Source: a virus. From it: a DNA stretch of 25,810 nt. The stretch covers positions 1-25,810 of the IMG/VR virus record IMGVR_UViG_3300010389_000113; one strand, 5' to 3'. The position numbers and the translations under genes are program-made. Of the stretch, positions 14,485 to 21,194 are shown in pieces. Each line of letters begins with the position of its first letter. The first letter of the stretch is position 1. The notes under the pieces were generated by a model. It was not told the DNA's origin. It did no database searches and worked only from the letters and a program-made list of their open reading frames with translations.

Positions 14485-14492
14485 TATTTATC
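14485..14492 (-). promoter_or_regulatory. T4-type late promoter upstream of gp26
   Basis: The minus strand reads TGATAAATAAAACACC. GATAAATA matches the NATAAATA late -10 box, and its first bases overlap the gp54 stop codon TGA (14493-14491). A start near 14478 would give a leader of about 19 nt ahead of gp26, containing its Shine-Dalgarno sequence. It would feed the whole hub and tail block. Confidence 0.55.
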
Positions 14493-15378
14493 AGGCAATG
14501 TCACGACCAAAGTTAGTCGCATCTTGAGATCTTTGTCCTGGTCCTTGTCTCTGATTAAAGTTACGTCCTAGAATTCCATTGTTATAATATTCATTCGTAA
14601 TGACCTTACCAAGTTTACTGGTATCAAATGGAGTTGCTCCAGCATTTCTACTTGAAGTTGGAGTAGTAGTCTGTAGTTGATTATTTTGTGCAGTATCAGT
14701 TTGAACAGCAGAAGTAGAAGATCTATTCACAAAGTATCTGTCATATGTAAATGTAACTGTAGTCTTCAGTAGTTGTGATTGATCATATGAGATGGGAATA
14801 GATGATATGTTTGATGGAAATGCATTCACAAATGTATACACCATCTCACTAGGAACTCCAGTCCCAGTAACAAACCCATCACCATTTCCAGCAAATACTG
14901 ATTGATAGTCTTTGTTGAACTTATGAATATAAATTGTTGTCTTGTATCTGTTTGGATACTTAAATCTATAATATGCATTTGTAGATTCTGGTCTGTCACC
15001 TACAACAGAATACGTATTTTCATCTGGACTAGCAATCCAATCCATCCATTGTTCAAAGAAGTTCAAAGTTCTATATCCAGCATCAACATAGAAAGTCATA
15101 TCAATAGTATCAAAGTCCTTTCTATAGGCAAACTTCTGACTGATACCATAATAATCCTGGTTGTTTTCTGAAGTAGAAAACCTAGATCCAGGTAAAATAG
15201 TTTCAGAGCAAAGGATACTTAGTTCTTCAGTATATCTATTTGCAGGAGCGTATGCTGATGTAAACGGCAGGTTCTGAATGTTGAACACTGCCCTGAACAT
15301 ACTTGTCTGGGCAATGTGAGAAAATCTCTTTACAAAATCACTAGTAGTATAAGTTCTGTATGGGATGTTCCCTGCCAT
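14491..15378 (-). CDS. gp54: Baseplate tail-tube initiator gp54-like
   Basis: A 295-aa protein with tail-tube-like features. It has an N-terminal segment MAGNIPYRTYTTSDFVKRFS, then MFRAVFNIQNLPF, LCSETILPGSRFST, and the strand pattern KDFDTIDMTFYVDAGYRTLN followed by FFEQWMDWIASPD. Further on are YRFKYPNRYKTTIYIHKFNK and FVNAFPSNISSIPISYDQSQ, then TVTFTYDRYFVN. The order 'helper helix, F-x-x-W-x-x-W-I, Y-P, P-x-x-I-s-x-i-x-l' is typical of tube-forming gp19/gp54/gp48 proteins. T4 gp54 (320 aa) sits on the gp48 cap and starts tube polymerisation. The identification rests on this fold pattern and on the neighbours gp26, gp4 and gp48. The gene is divergent from gp4, with only 31 nt between the start codons. 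Residues 225-295 are low-complexity (QTDTAQNNQLQTTTPTSS). Confidence 0.75.
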   Translation of the reverse strand: MAGNIPYRTYTTSDFVKRFSHIAQTSMFRAVFNIQNLPFTSAYAPANRYTEELSILCSETILPGSRFSTSENNQDYYGISQKFAYRKDFDTIDMTFYVDAGYRTLNFFEQWMDWIASPDENTYSVVGDRPESTNAYYRFKYPNRYKTTIYIHKFNKDYQSVFAGNGDGFVTGTGVPSEMVYTFVNAFPSNISSIPISYDQSQLLKTTVTFTYDRYFVNRSSTSAVQTDTAQNNQLQTTTPTSSRNAGATPFDTSKLGKVITNEYYNNGILGRNFNQRQGPGQRSQDATNFGRDIA

Positions 15379-15409
15379 CTAAATACCTATTAGTCTTTAT
15401 ATATTATGT
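15379..15409. promoter_or_regulatory. Divergent gp54/gp4 intergenic region with near-late boxes
   Basis: Only 31 nt separate the divergent start codons, so both promoters must lie in this gap or inside the opposite gene. The plus strand shows TCTAAATAC (15378-15386) and the minus strand shows TATAAAGA (15401-15394). Each is one mismatch from the TATAAATA late box. Leaders would be very short, and no good Shine-Dalgarno is seen for gp4. Confidence 0.4.
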
Positions 15410-15844
15410 ATGAGCTATAAAGGTAGATTTCGTCCTAGTAACTATCAAAAATACAAAGGAGATCCAACCAATATAATCTATCGCTCATTATGGGAACTCA
15501 AATTCATGAACTGGTGTGACAGGAATGAAAACATTCTTGAGTGGGGTAGTGAAGAGTTTTGGATTCCATACGTATCACCTATTGATAATAGGGTTCATAG
15601 ATATTTTCCAGACTTCTATTTGAAAGTCAGGGAACAAAATGGTTCTATAAAAAGATATGTGATTGAAGTGAAACCATTGAAGCAGACAGTGGAACCACAA
15701 GCACCAAAGAGAAAGACAAAGAAATATCTTTATGAGGCAATGGAATATGCAAAGAATCAAGCAAAGTGGAAAGCTGCTAAAGAGTTCTGTGATGATCGTA
15801 GATATGAATTCAAGATCATCACAGAGAAAGAACTAGGAATATGA
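15410..15844 (+). CDS. gp4: Head completion protein gp4-like, PD-(D/E)XK nuclease fold
   Basis: A 144-aa protein close in length to T4 gp4 (150 aa). It opens MSYKGRFRPSNYQKYKGDPT followed by NIIYRSLWELKFMNWCDRNE, where the conserved R-S-x-W-E contains the first acidic residue. It continues with WGSEEFWIPYVSPIDNRVHR, YFPDFYL (the catalytic Asp) and YVIEVKPLKQT (the E-x-K pair). This is the layout of the TnsA/gp4 branch of PD-(D/E)XK nucleases. In T4, gp4 (also called gp50) is a minor head protein needed to finish DNA-filled heads before tail joining. All key residues are present. The stop overlaps the next start as ATGA. It is the first gene of the rightward late block. Confidence 0.9.
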   Translation: MSYKGRFRPSNYQKYKGDPTNIIYRSLWELKFMNWCDRNENILEWGSEEFWIPYVSPIDNRVHRYFPDFYLKVREQNGSIKRYVIEVKPLKQTVEPQAPKRKTKKYLYEAMEYAKNQAKWKAAKEFCDDRRYEFKIITEKELGI

Positions 15845-16188
15845 ACAGACTAGAACCCATCATGTATAAATTGAAGGGAACTGAAGACCCAGACATTATG
15901 ATGATGGAAATAATGGAAGCACTAAAAGATATTGAATATGCTCCTGATAGAATAGGAAACTTATTTACATTCATATACGTACCAAAGACACCAAACATTT
16001 TATATGATCAACACCCTCTTGTAGAAGTCACAGAAATAACAAGATGGGGGTTTAGAGGATTCAACTATCATTGGAATCGTATTCGTAACTATACCTTTCC
16101 AGAAATCGTTGGTCCAATGCATAGATTATATCCAAGAGAATTAGAGGCACTAAAAACAATACCATATAGAAAGTTCCTAATGTCATAA
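15841..16188 (+). CDS. Small T4-like phage protein of unknown function
   Basis: A 115-aa protein translationally coupled to gp4 (ATGA overlap). The N-terminus is acidic and methionine-rich (DPDIMMMEIMEALKDIEYAP). The core has FTFIYVPKTPNILYDQHPLV followed by EVTEITRWGFRGFNYHWNRI, and then YTFPEIVGPMHRLYPRELEA. The 'H-P-L-V-x-V-t-x-x-x-x-G-F-x-G-x-N-x-H-W' pattern is one I associate with a conserved small domain in T4-like marine phages, but I know no function. Tandem position with the head completion gene and just before gp48 suggests an assembly or structural role. No membrane segment is seen. Its stop codon overlaps a NATAAATA late box for gp48. Confidence 0.75.
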   Translation: MNRLEPIMYKLKGTEDPDIMMMEIMEALKDIEYAPDRIGNLFTFIYVPKTPNILYDQHPLVEVTEITRWGFRGFNYHWNRIRNYTFPEIVGPMHRLYPRELEALKTIPYRKFLMS

Positions 16189-16194
16189 TAAATA
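16187..16194 (+). promoter_or_regulatory. T4-type late promoter upstream of gp48
   Basis: The plus strand AATAAATAACT matches NATAAATA and overlaps the TAA stop (16186-16188) of the preceding gene. A start near 16201 would leave a leader of only about 11 nt before the GTG start of gp48, with no Shine-Dalgarno sequence. Confidence 0.45.
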
Positions 16195-16211
16195 ACTAAA
16201 AAAAAGTAATT

Positions 16212-17474
16212 GTGGCAGCACAAGCATACGATAAAAGAACAAATGTAGGTGGCAGCCTGTTGCAAATAACAGGGTATGATGATGGTTCATATGATTTGTT
16301 TGATTCTGGAGGAGCAAAAGTAGGTAGTGGATCTGCTTCTACTGGAGGGAAGGTAGAGTTTACTTCTACCAACAATGAAAGTTTATATGGTGGGGCATCA
16401 AGAACGATAGAATCTTTTAATGTATCAAATCTAAATGCAAATTTAGATAAAGATAAACTATCCAGTATAGCAGCTGCTGGATATGGGAATCAAATGAATA
16501 TTGACGGTGTTACAGTTCCAATTTCAGAGACAGCAGCAAACGCAGGAGCATCTCTAGCAGGAGGAAATTCGGGAACAGATCCAGGAGCAACCACAACAAC
16601 ATCATCAGGAACAAGTCCTGACACTCCTAAACCTGTTGGAGGAACAACAGCAAATAACTATCGCTATCCATACGATAGAATGAGCACTCAAGATCATGTG
16701 CTGTTTAGTAGGATCAGATATGTTTCTGGAGGAACATCTGCTCTAGCAACAGGTGCAATTGGTAGACCTTCAGAAAGATTAGCAGCAGCGTCAGTACTAG
16801 GAACTACAATTCTACCCATTCCAACAAACGTTTCCTCAGATGTAACAGTTGGTTGGGGAGATGATAGACTTGACTTTGTAAAAGCAATGATGGGAGCTGG
16901 GGCAGAAGGTCTCATTGCTGGTGGAGATACATTAGACACCGTTCTCAATAACATATCAGGAACTGTATCTGCAAATAAAGAATCCTTGAAACAGTTGCTA
17001 CAAAAAAGTGTAGCTGGTTCAATAGCGGGATCAAATTTATTTACTAGAACAACAGGTGCAGTTACTAATAACAACTTAGAACTACTCTTTACTGGACCAG
17101 AACTAAGAGGATTCAACTTCACATATAGATTGACTCCCAGAGATTCTACAGAGACTGCACAGATCAAAGGAATGATTCGTCAGTTCAAACAGTCTATGGC
17201 AGCATCAGTTGTTGATGGTCAACTGTTTCTACAAACACCCAATGTATACAAAATTGAATTCTTCTATAGAGGTACAGCACACCCATTCTTAGATAGAATA
17301 AAACCATGTGCTCTAACAAATTTCAAAGTCAACTACACTCCTGATAATGCTTACATGACATACGGAGATGGTTCTCCAATTTCATATGAAATATCATTAG
17401 GATTCAAGGAACTAGAACCTATCTACGCTCAAGATTATGATGTTTCAGAAGGTCTACTAGGGATGGGTTACTAA
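16212..17474 (+). CDS. gp48: Baseplate tail-tube cap gp48-like
   Basis: A 420-aa protein starting at GTG; no in-frame ATG lies between the upstream stop (16197-16199) and this codon. The N-terminal part (residues 1-155) is Gly/Ser/Thr-rich and ends in a linker with TTTSSGTSPDTPKP. The conserved part begins with NYRYPYDRMSTQDHVLFSRI. It continues through LELLFTGPELRGFNFTYRLT and PRDSTETAQIKGMIRQFKQS to FLQTPNVYKIEFFYRG. Near the end are FLDRIKPCALTNFKVNYTPD and SYEISLGFKELEPIYAQDYD. The 'F-x-F-x-Y-x-L-x-P-R-d-x-x-E' and 'Y-t-P-d-x-x-x-x-x-y-x-d-G' motifs are typical of tail-tube fold proteins of the gp48 class. T4 gp48 is 364 aa and, with gp54, forms the platform where tube and sheath start. 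Coupled to gp53 by TAATG. Confidence 0.85.
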   Translation: MAAQAYDKRTNVGGSLLQITGYDDGSYDLFDSGGAKVGSGSASTGGKVEFTSTNNESLYGGASRTIESFNVSNLNANLDKDKLSSIAAAGYGNQMNIDGVTVPISETAANAGASLAGGNSGTDPGATTTTSSGTSPDTPKPVGGTTANNYRYPYDRMSTQDHVLFSRIRYVSGGTSALATGAIGRPSERLAAASVLGTTILPIPTNVSSDVTVGWGDDRLDFVKAMMGAGAEGLIAGGDTLDTVLNNISGTVSANKESLKQLLQKSVAGSIAGSNLFTRTTGAVTNNNLELLFTGPELRGFNFTYRLTPRDSTETAQIKGMIRQFKQSMAASVVDGQLFLQTPNVYKIEFFYRGTAHPFLDRIKPCALTNFKVNYTPDNAYMTYGDGSPISYEISLGFKELEPIYAQDYDVSEGLLGMGY

Positions 17475-18133
17475 TGACTTACTTCAGACAACTACCTAAC
17501 TTCAACTACGTTTCAAGACTTAAAGATCCCAACTCAAGTTCGGATTACATTGAAGTAAAGAATCTCTATCGTAGAGCAAAGATTAGAGAAGATCTCTTCA
17601 ATAATTTTACAACATTCACAGAGTATACAATCATTGGAGATGAGAGACCAGACTACGTTGCATATAAGTTCTACCAAGATTCATCACTAGATTGGTTAGT
17701 TCTTCATGCTAACAATATTGTGAACGTAAGAGACGAATGGCCTCTTACACAAAGAGATTTTGAAAACTTTCTACTGGATAAGTATGGATCAGTAGAAAGT
17801 TACAACGAAGTAATGCGCTATGAGTCGAAAGAAACAAGAGACACTCTTGGAAATATTATTCTTCCTGCTGGATTGATAGTTGATGCAAACTATTCTATCA
17901 CATACAGAGATAATGGAACTGGAACAGAACTGATTGCCAGCGACATATCATCTCCAGTTACCTATGCAGAATATGAAACACGTCTGCAGAACCAGAAGAG
18001 AAACATTTATATTCTGAAACCACAGTATGTTGAGACTGTTCTCAATGACATTGAAGATATTATGACATACACAGAATCGTCTCAGTATGTAAGTGACACA
18101 CTGAAACAAGGGGATAATATTAAAATAAAATAG
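17474..18133 (+). CDS. gp53: Baseplate wedge subunit gp53
   Basis: A 219-aa protein matching the gp53 wedge family (T4 196 aa). It opens MTYFRQLPNFNYVSRLKDPN, with YIEVKNLYRRAKIREDLFNN and FTTFTEYTIIGDERPDYVAY after it. The next block, KFYQDSSLDWLVLHANNIVN followed by RDEWPL, is the characteristic 'W-L-v-L-x-x-N-x-i-x-d-x-x-x-x-W-P-l' motif, shared with LysM-like wedge domains. In T4, gp53 joins neighbouring wedges into the baseplate. The start overlaps the gp48 stop (TAATG). The stop codon runs into the G-tract of a strong hairpin terminator, and gp32 converges from the other side. Confidence 0.92.
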   Translation: MTYFRQLPNFNYVSRLKDPNSSSDYIEVKNLYRRAKIREDLFNNFTTFTEYTIIGDERPDYVAYKFYQDSSLDWLVLHANNIVNVRDEWPLTQRDFENFLLDKYGSVESYNEVMRYESKETRDTLGNIILPAGLIVDANYSITYRDNGTGTELIASDISSPVTYAEYETRLQNQKRNIYILKPQYVETVLNDIEDIMTYTESSQYVSDTLKQGDNIKIK

Positions 18134-18150
18134 GGGGGATTTCTCCCCCC
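18133..18150. terminator. Hairpin terminator between convergent gp53 and gp32
   Basis: GGGGGGA - TTTC - TCCCCCC forms a perfect 7-bp stem with a 4-nt loop. On the minus strand it is followed by TATTTTATTTTA, so it terminates the gp32 transcript best. On the plus strand the tail is ATTATATC, weaker but possibly effective for gp53. The G-run begins with the last base of the gp53 stop codon. Confidence 0.9.
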
Positions 18151-18156
18151 ATTATA

Positions 18157-19062
18157 TCATGCCTCAGCGAGTTTCTGGAAGTAACTCAGGGCATCGTCTT
18201 CATCATCATCGTCAACTTTAGAAGTGACTTGCGGAAGACTTACCTTCTGACGGACTTCCTCTTCGACAGGATCAAACCTGTCTTCTTCATCAGCAACCTC
18301 AGAATCAATGCGGCGAGAGGGTTGAGACACTCGCAGAACTTGATTCAGGCGGCGCTCAAGTTCTTCGTAGGACTTGAAGTTGGAGGGTTTTACAAACTCC
18401 TCTAGAGAATATTCTTTTTTCCAAAGGGATTCAAGAGCTTCATCGTCATCAAGGAGAGGCTCAGCAGAGTCAAACTCTGACTTGTCATAATTCCAGTAGC
18501 CATCCACCTTGCGGATCTTAAGTTTGAAGTTTGCTCCTTGCCAAAAGTCGAAAGGGTTGATAGGTGATTCATCCTCAAACTCTGGTTGCATAGCTGCCAT
18601 GATCTTATCGAAGATTTTCTTGCCATACTTGAACAGGAAAACCTTGCCCTCGTTCTCAGGATTTACGGGGTCTTTGACAACATAGATGTTGCTATAGTAG
18701 GACAGTTTACGCTTCTGTTTACGGACAGTATCTTTGTCAGCATCACTACCACTGTTCCAAAGATCGCGGTTGTATTCAGACACAGGATCTTTCTGACCAA
18801 CAGTAGTCAGAGAGTTCTCGATATACCAACCACCAGGACCTTGGAAGGCATGGGAGTACACTTTTGCCCAGGGAACTTCCTCTCCTTCAGGAGCAGGCAG
18901 GAAGCGAATAACAGCATAACCATTACCGCTCTTATCAAGAGCAGGTTTCCAGAGTCGCTCATCAGCACCACTAGATTTGGTGCTAAGTTTCTCTACTTCA
19001 GCGACCAGTTTGGAAGTAAGAGAACCAAGACGGGATTGTTTTTTGAGATCGGAAAAAGACAT
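18157..19062 (-). CDS. gp32: Single-stranded DNA-binding protein gp32
   Basis: A 301-aa protein, the same length as T4 gp32. The basic N-terminus FSDLKKQSRLGSLTSKLVAE corresponds to the cooperativity domain. The core OB-fold has ERLWKPALDKSGNGYAVIRF, LPAPEGEEVPWAKVYSHAFQ, WYIENSLTTVGQKDPVSEYN and KLSYYSNIYVVKDPVNPENE. It continues with GKVFLFKYGKKIFDKIMAAM and INPFDFWQGANFKLKIRKVD. The C-terminus is very acidic (DDDDEDDALSYFQKLAEA), as expected for the tail that recruits gp59, polymerase and recombination proteins. The protein contains no cysteine, so the His/Cys zinc site of T4 gp32 is absent. It binds and protects replicating DNA with gp59, encoded two genes upstream. It has its own strong promoter (19101-19129) and is followed by a terminator. 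Confidence 0.94.
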   Translation of the reverse strand: MSFSDLKKQSRLGSLTSKLVAEVEKLSTKSSGADERLWKPALDKSGNGYAVIRFLPAPEGEEVPWAKVYSHAFQGPGGWYIENSLTTVGQKDPVSEYNRDLWNSGSDADKDTVRKQKRKLSYYSNIYVVKDPVNPENEGKVFLFKYGKKIFDKIMAAMQPEFEDESPINPFDFWQGANFKLKIRKVDGYWNYDKSEFDSAEPLLDDDEALESLWKKEYSLEEFVKPSNFKSYEELERRLNQVLRVSQPSRRIDSEVADEEDRFDPVEEEVRQKVSLPQVTSKVDDDDEDDALSYFQKLAEA

Positions 19063-19100
19063 TAGATTTGGCTTGTAACGTGGCTTGTGTGTACCTAGGT

Positions 19101-19129
19101 ATTATAGGGCTAGATGGAGGTCTTGTCAA
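19101..19129 (-). promoter_or_regulatory. Consensus sigma70-type promoter for gp32
   Basis: On the minus strand: TTGACA (19129-19124), a 17-bp spacer, TATAAT (19106-19101). Both hexamers are perfect consensus. The -35 lies inside the last codons of the DUF1825 gene. The start site would be near 19094, giving a leader of about 32 nt. The block CTATAATACCTAGGTA resembles the promoter at 638-667. Confidence 0.9.
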
Positions 19130-19448
19130 TCTGGTAGCGCATGACTTCCAGCATTTTTTCCATGTTCTGGAAAATGACATTCATATCGATATTATCTGGC
19201 ATACCCATCAGTTTGGCAGAGTTCACGATGTTTTCTTTCATCTGCTTTGCTTCTGGATCATCAGACAGAGACAGTCTTGTGTATAAGACTCTCTGTTTTT
19301 CAAGAAGTTTCTCCAACATTTCAACGTGCTCCACCTTCTCCTCCTTATTCATGGTGGGGAACTGAAACACTTTCTTGTAGATTTCCTCTTGGAGCTCAGT
19401 GATCTCGGTCATCTCTGAACGAACCACTTCAGAGTCAAAGAAACTCAT
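19110..19448 (-). CDS. DUF1825-like protein
   Basis: A 112-aa protein starting at the ATG at 19448: MSFFDSEVVRSEMTEITELQ. The start is chosen because a strong AAGGAGG site lies 8 nt upstream and the ATG overlaps the gp59 stop as ATGA; a longer reading frame from 19541 would run back through gp59. The opening 'F-F-D-S-E-x-V-x-x-E', the segment EEKVEHVEMLEKLLEKQRVL followed by YTRLSLSDDPEAKQM, and the C-terminal methionine-rich helix (MNVIFQNMEKMLEVM) match DUF1825. That family is found mainly in cyanobacteria and their phages and has no known function. It is all-helical and soluble. Its place between gp59 and gp32 ties it to the replication/recombination set and suggests a host-derived partner. 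The 3' end contains the gp32 promoter. Confidence 0.8.
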   Translation of the reverse strand: MSFFDSEVVRSEMTEITELQEEIYKKVFQFPTMNKEEKVEHVEMLEKLLEKQRVLYTRLSLSDDPEAKQMKENIVNSAKLMGMPDNIDMNVIFQNMEKMLEVMRYQIDKTSI

Positions 19449-20035
19449 AGAATAACCTCCTTGAGGATTGTAGTGTAACGAGGTACATCGATATTTAGAA
19501 AGGGAGAATACTTGTCTATCTTCTGAGATATGAGTTTCCACACAGGATCATTCAGTTTCTTATCGAAGATCGATTTATATCCGATTACCTTATCAAGAAT
19601 GATCAAAGTCTCTATTGAGATGTTCTTTCGGATAAAATCTTTGACAATTTGTGGATGTCGATTCTCTTCAATCTTGAAGAAACTGTCAAAATCTTTTCCG
19701 CTGAAAGTTGATTCAACTTCTCCTCTGAAGATATATGAGAGTGACTGTGTTTTCTTTTGCCACTCTCGATATCGTTGCTCTCCATTCTTGATTATATCAA
19801 CGATGTAAAGAGTCTGTGGATCGTCACACTCCACAAAGTTTGCGATAAAAAAATTCTCTACTTCTTTATCAGAATGCTGACGTGACATCTTCTCAAAGAA
19901 GTATCGATCTTTCCTCTTATAAAAAGATTGAAGTGATGCTTTAGATCTACCACAATACTTTATATAATCGTAACTATCCTTTGTGAAGTGTTGCTTCATC
20001 GCAAGATAAGTCTTGTAGCATTCAAACGGCATCAT
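19445..20035 (-). CDS. gp59: Replicative helicase loader gp59
   Basis: A 196-aa protein, slightly shorter than T4 gp59 (217 aa). The N-terminus CYKTYLAMKQHFTKDSYDYI followed by KYCGRSKASLQSFYKRKDRY and FFEKMSRQHSDKEVENFFIA aligns well with the T4 sequence (Y-K-L-Y-L-M-I-K-Q-H, R-R-D-K-Y-F-F-Q-K-L). The C-terminal half keeps ISIETLIILDKVIGY and VWKLISQKIDKYSPFLNID. gp59 loads the gp41 helicase onto gp32-coated forks and gates the polymerase. Two consecutive ATGs (20035 and 20032) are possible starts. The reading frame overlaps the upstream 61-aa gene by 14 nt and the DUF1825 gene by 4 nt. Confidence 0.93.
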   Translation of the reverse strand: MMPFECYKTYLAMKQHFTKDSYDYIKYCGRSKASLQSFYKRKDRYFFEKMSRQHSDKEVENFFIANFVECDDPQTLYIVDIIKNGEQRYREWQKKTQSLSYIFRGEVESTFSGKDFDSFFKIEENRHPQIVKDFIRKNISIETLIILDKVIGYKSIFDKKLNDPVWKLISQKIDKYSPFLNIDVPRYTTILKEVIL

Positions 20036-20207
20036 TCACTTGCTCAAAATCTTCGATCATATTGACTGGTACGGAATGCCTATTCGCAATTCGATACCAG
20101 TGAGTACCTTCACCGTAACCAATATACATAATCTGACTTTCGGGAATATTATTCTCCCGAATGGCAGCCTGGATCTTGTGGTGAATCAATTCAGATTTAC
20201 TGATCAT
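20022..20207 (-). CDS. Small protein of unknown function between gp33 and gp59
   Basis: A 61-aa protein, not recognised: MISKSELIHHKIQAAIRENN, then IPESQIMYIGYGEGTHWYRI and VNMIEDFEQVNDAV. It has one helix, a central aromatic/glycine strand pair and an acidic tail; no cysteine or membrane segment. The start ATG at 20207 lacks a clear ribosome binding site. The 20-bp CCGG element (20231-20250) lies 24 nt upstream. It overlaps gp59 by 14 nt and is part of the leftward replication block. Confidence 0.65.
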   Translation of the reverse strand: MISKSELIHHKIQAAIRENNIPESQIMYIGYGEGTHWYRIANRHSVPVNMIEDFEQVNDAV

Positions 20208-20230
20208 TGCAAAAAACTAATGAAGAAAAA

Positions 20231-20250
20231 TTTTTACCGGAATTTTTTTC
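20231..20250. repeat. CCGG-centred 20-bp element, copy 2
   Basis: The plus strand reads TTTTTACCGGAATTTTTTTC, 19 of 20 identical to 362-381. It lies between the gp33 stop and the 61-aa gene. Next to it, 20248-20263 forms a 6-bp stem TTCTAT/ATAGAA with a GAAA (plus strand) loop, directly abutting the gp33 stop. The arrangement stop, AT-rich hairpin, element, small gene is the same as at copy 1. Confidence 0.6.
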
Positions 20251-20263
20251 TATGAAAATAGAA

Positions 20264-20521
20264 TCAAAGAGGCAATTTTGCCCTGGAACTTCTCTTGAGG
20301 AAGTTTAGTTCCATAGCATTATACTTGATCTTTTCTTTGAGTGGTTTGGAAATAAGTTTGGGAACAGATTCAAGTTCAATATTATTCTGTTCACAGTAAA
20401 CTACGATGGCATCAATGTAGTTTAGGTCATCATTTTCTAGGACAATCTTTTCGATGTCTTGTGCAAATTTTGCGGGACCTAAAAACTTTTTATTGAATGC
20501 CTCGTCTAGTTCATTTGGCAT
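20264..20521 (-). CDS. gp33: Late-transcription coactivator gp33
   Basis: An 85-aa protein starting at the ATG at 20521 (MPNELDEAFNKKFLGPAKFA). A longer frame exists only with a TTG at 20548 and is less likely. The core DDLNYIDAIVVYCEQNNIEL with SVPKLISKPLKEKIKYNAME and the C-terminal LNFLKRSSRAKLPL match cyanophage gp33. In T4, gp33 (112 aa) binds the RNA polymerase beta flap and the gp45 sliding clamp and activates transcription from TATAAATA promoters with sigma factor gp55. The short basic-hydrophobic C-terminus is where the clamp epitope should lie. It overlaps the exonuclease gene by 11 nt. It links this block to the late boxes seen elsewhere in the window. Confidence 0.85.
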   Translation of the reverse strand: MPNELDEAFNKKFLGPAKFAQDIEKIVLENDDLNYIDAIVVYCEQNNIELESVPKLISKPLKEKIKYNAMELNFLKRSSRAKLPL

Positions 20522-21194
20522 TGGCGTGAGGTAAATTGTTGGTGACAAATTCTTTGATGTAGCGAACTAGTAACTTAATATACTCGTCTTTGTTTCGTTT
20601 GTCAAATACTTCGACCTCTCCTCCAGGTGTGACCATCAAGGTAATCAGTTTAGTAACTGGAATACCAGTGAGTTCATAGTACATACAGGCATAAGCAGTC
20701 TCCTGTACGAAATAATGTTCTAACCACTTTTCAGGTTTGATTTTATCTGAAGTCTTGAAGTCGATGATTGCTAGTTCGCCATCATATTCTGCAATGCAGT
20801 CAACTCTTCCAGCGAGTCCCAGATATTCTGAGTAAAGAGTACGTTCGATTGCGTGAATATTATTTATCTTATCCAGGTATGGTTTGGCATGAAAGAACAT
20901 GAACTTTGTCAGGGGTTGATAATCATCCCAGTTCAATTCCTTGTTCTCTAGATATGCCTGTGCAGCTTCATGGAAATCTGTACCACGCGAGGTTGCCTTT
21001 TTCGTAATTCGATTCGCTTCTTCCTCTCCAACTCGCTTTCTCCACTCAACAAAAATTTGGCGGTTATAGAAAGAAGTGACAGAAGTAATAGAGGGAACCC
21101 ACTCTCCATTTGGTAACTGGTAGAGTCGGCACCCTGGCGTTTCCTTTTTATCAAGTTCAAGTTCACCGAGATAATTATGATGAATAAAGTTCAT
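20511..21194 (-). CDS. PD-(D/E)XK (RecB-like) exonuclease
   Basis: A 227-aa protein with the RecB-type nuclease signature. After SITSVTSFYNRQIFVEWRKR come KATSRGTDFHEAAQAYLENK (the G-T-x-x-H motif) and YSEYLGLAGRVDCIAEYDGE (the G-x-x-D motif). Then comes LAIIDFKTSDK (the D-x-K motif) and a helix with HYFVQETAYACMYYEL carrying the Q-x-x-x-Y motif. All catalytic elements are present, so it should be active. Length and order are similar to the MGME1-like exonuclease often found in cyanophages, with likely functions in host DNA breakdown, replication fork processing or recombination. The neighbours phoH (ATGA overlap upstream) and gp33 (overlap downstream) place it in the DNA metabolism block. 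Confidence 0.88.
   Translation of the reverse strand: MNFIHHNYLGELELDKKETPGCRLYQLPNGEWVPSITSVTSFYNRQIFVEWRKRVGEEEANRITKKATSRGTDFHEAAQAYLENKELNWDDYQPLTKFMFFHAKPYLDKINNIHAIERTLYSEYLGLAGRVDCIAEYDGELAIIDFKTSDKIKPEKWLEHYFVQETAYACMYYELTGIPVTKLITLMVTPGGEVEVFDKRNKDEYIKLLVRYIKEFVTNNLPHANAK
20577..20605 (-). promoter_or_regulatory. Possible internal sigma70 promoter ahead of gp33
   Basis: On the minus strand: TTGACA (20605-20600), 17-bp spacer, TATATT (20582-20577). It lies within the exonuclease coding sequence, about 60 nt before gp33. It is a good match but constrained by codons, so chance cannot be excluded. Confidence 0.45.

Noticed and set aside
19449-19541. A longer N-terminus for the DUF1825 protein (start at 19541)
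   Set aside because: It would run 93 nt back into gp59, and the family begins with the F-F-D-S-E motif right at the ATG at 19448, which has a strong Shine-Dalgarno sequence.
20522-20548. A nine-residue extension of gp33 from 20548
   Set aside because: The codon there is TTG, it increases the overlap with the exonuclease gene, and there is no ribosome binding site; the ATG at 20521 fits better.
20856-20868. A GATAAATA late-like box inside the exonuclease gene
   Set aside because: ATAAATA is expected by chance about a dozen times on both strands of this AT-rich window; this one is mid-gene with no downstream start nearby.
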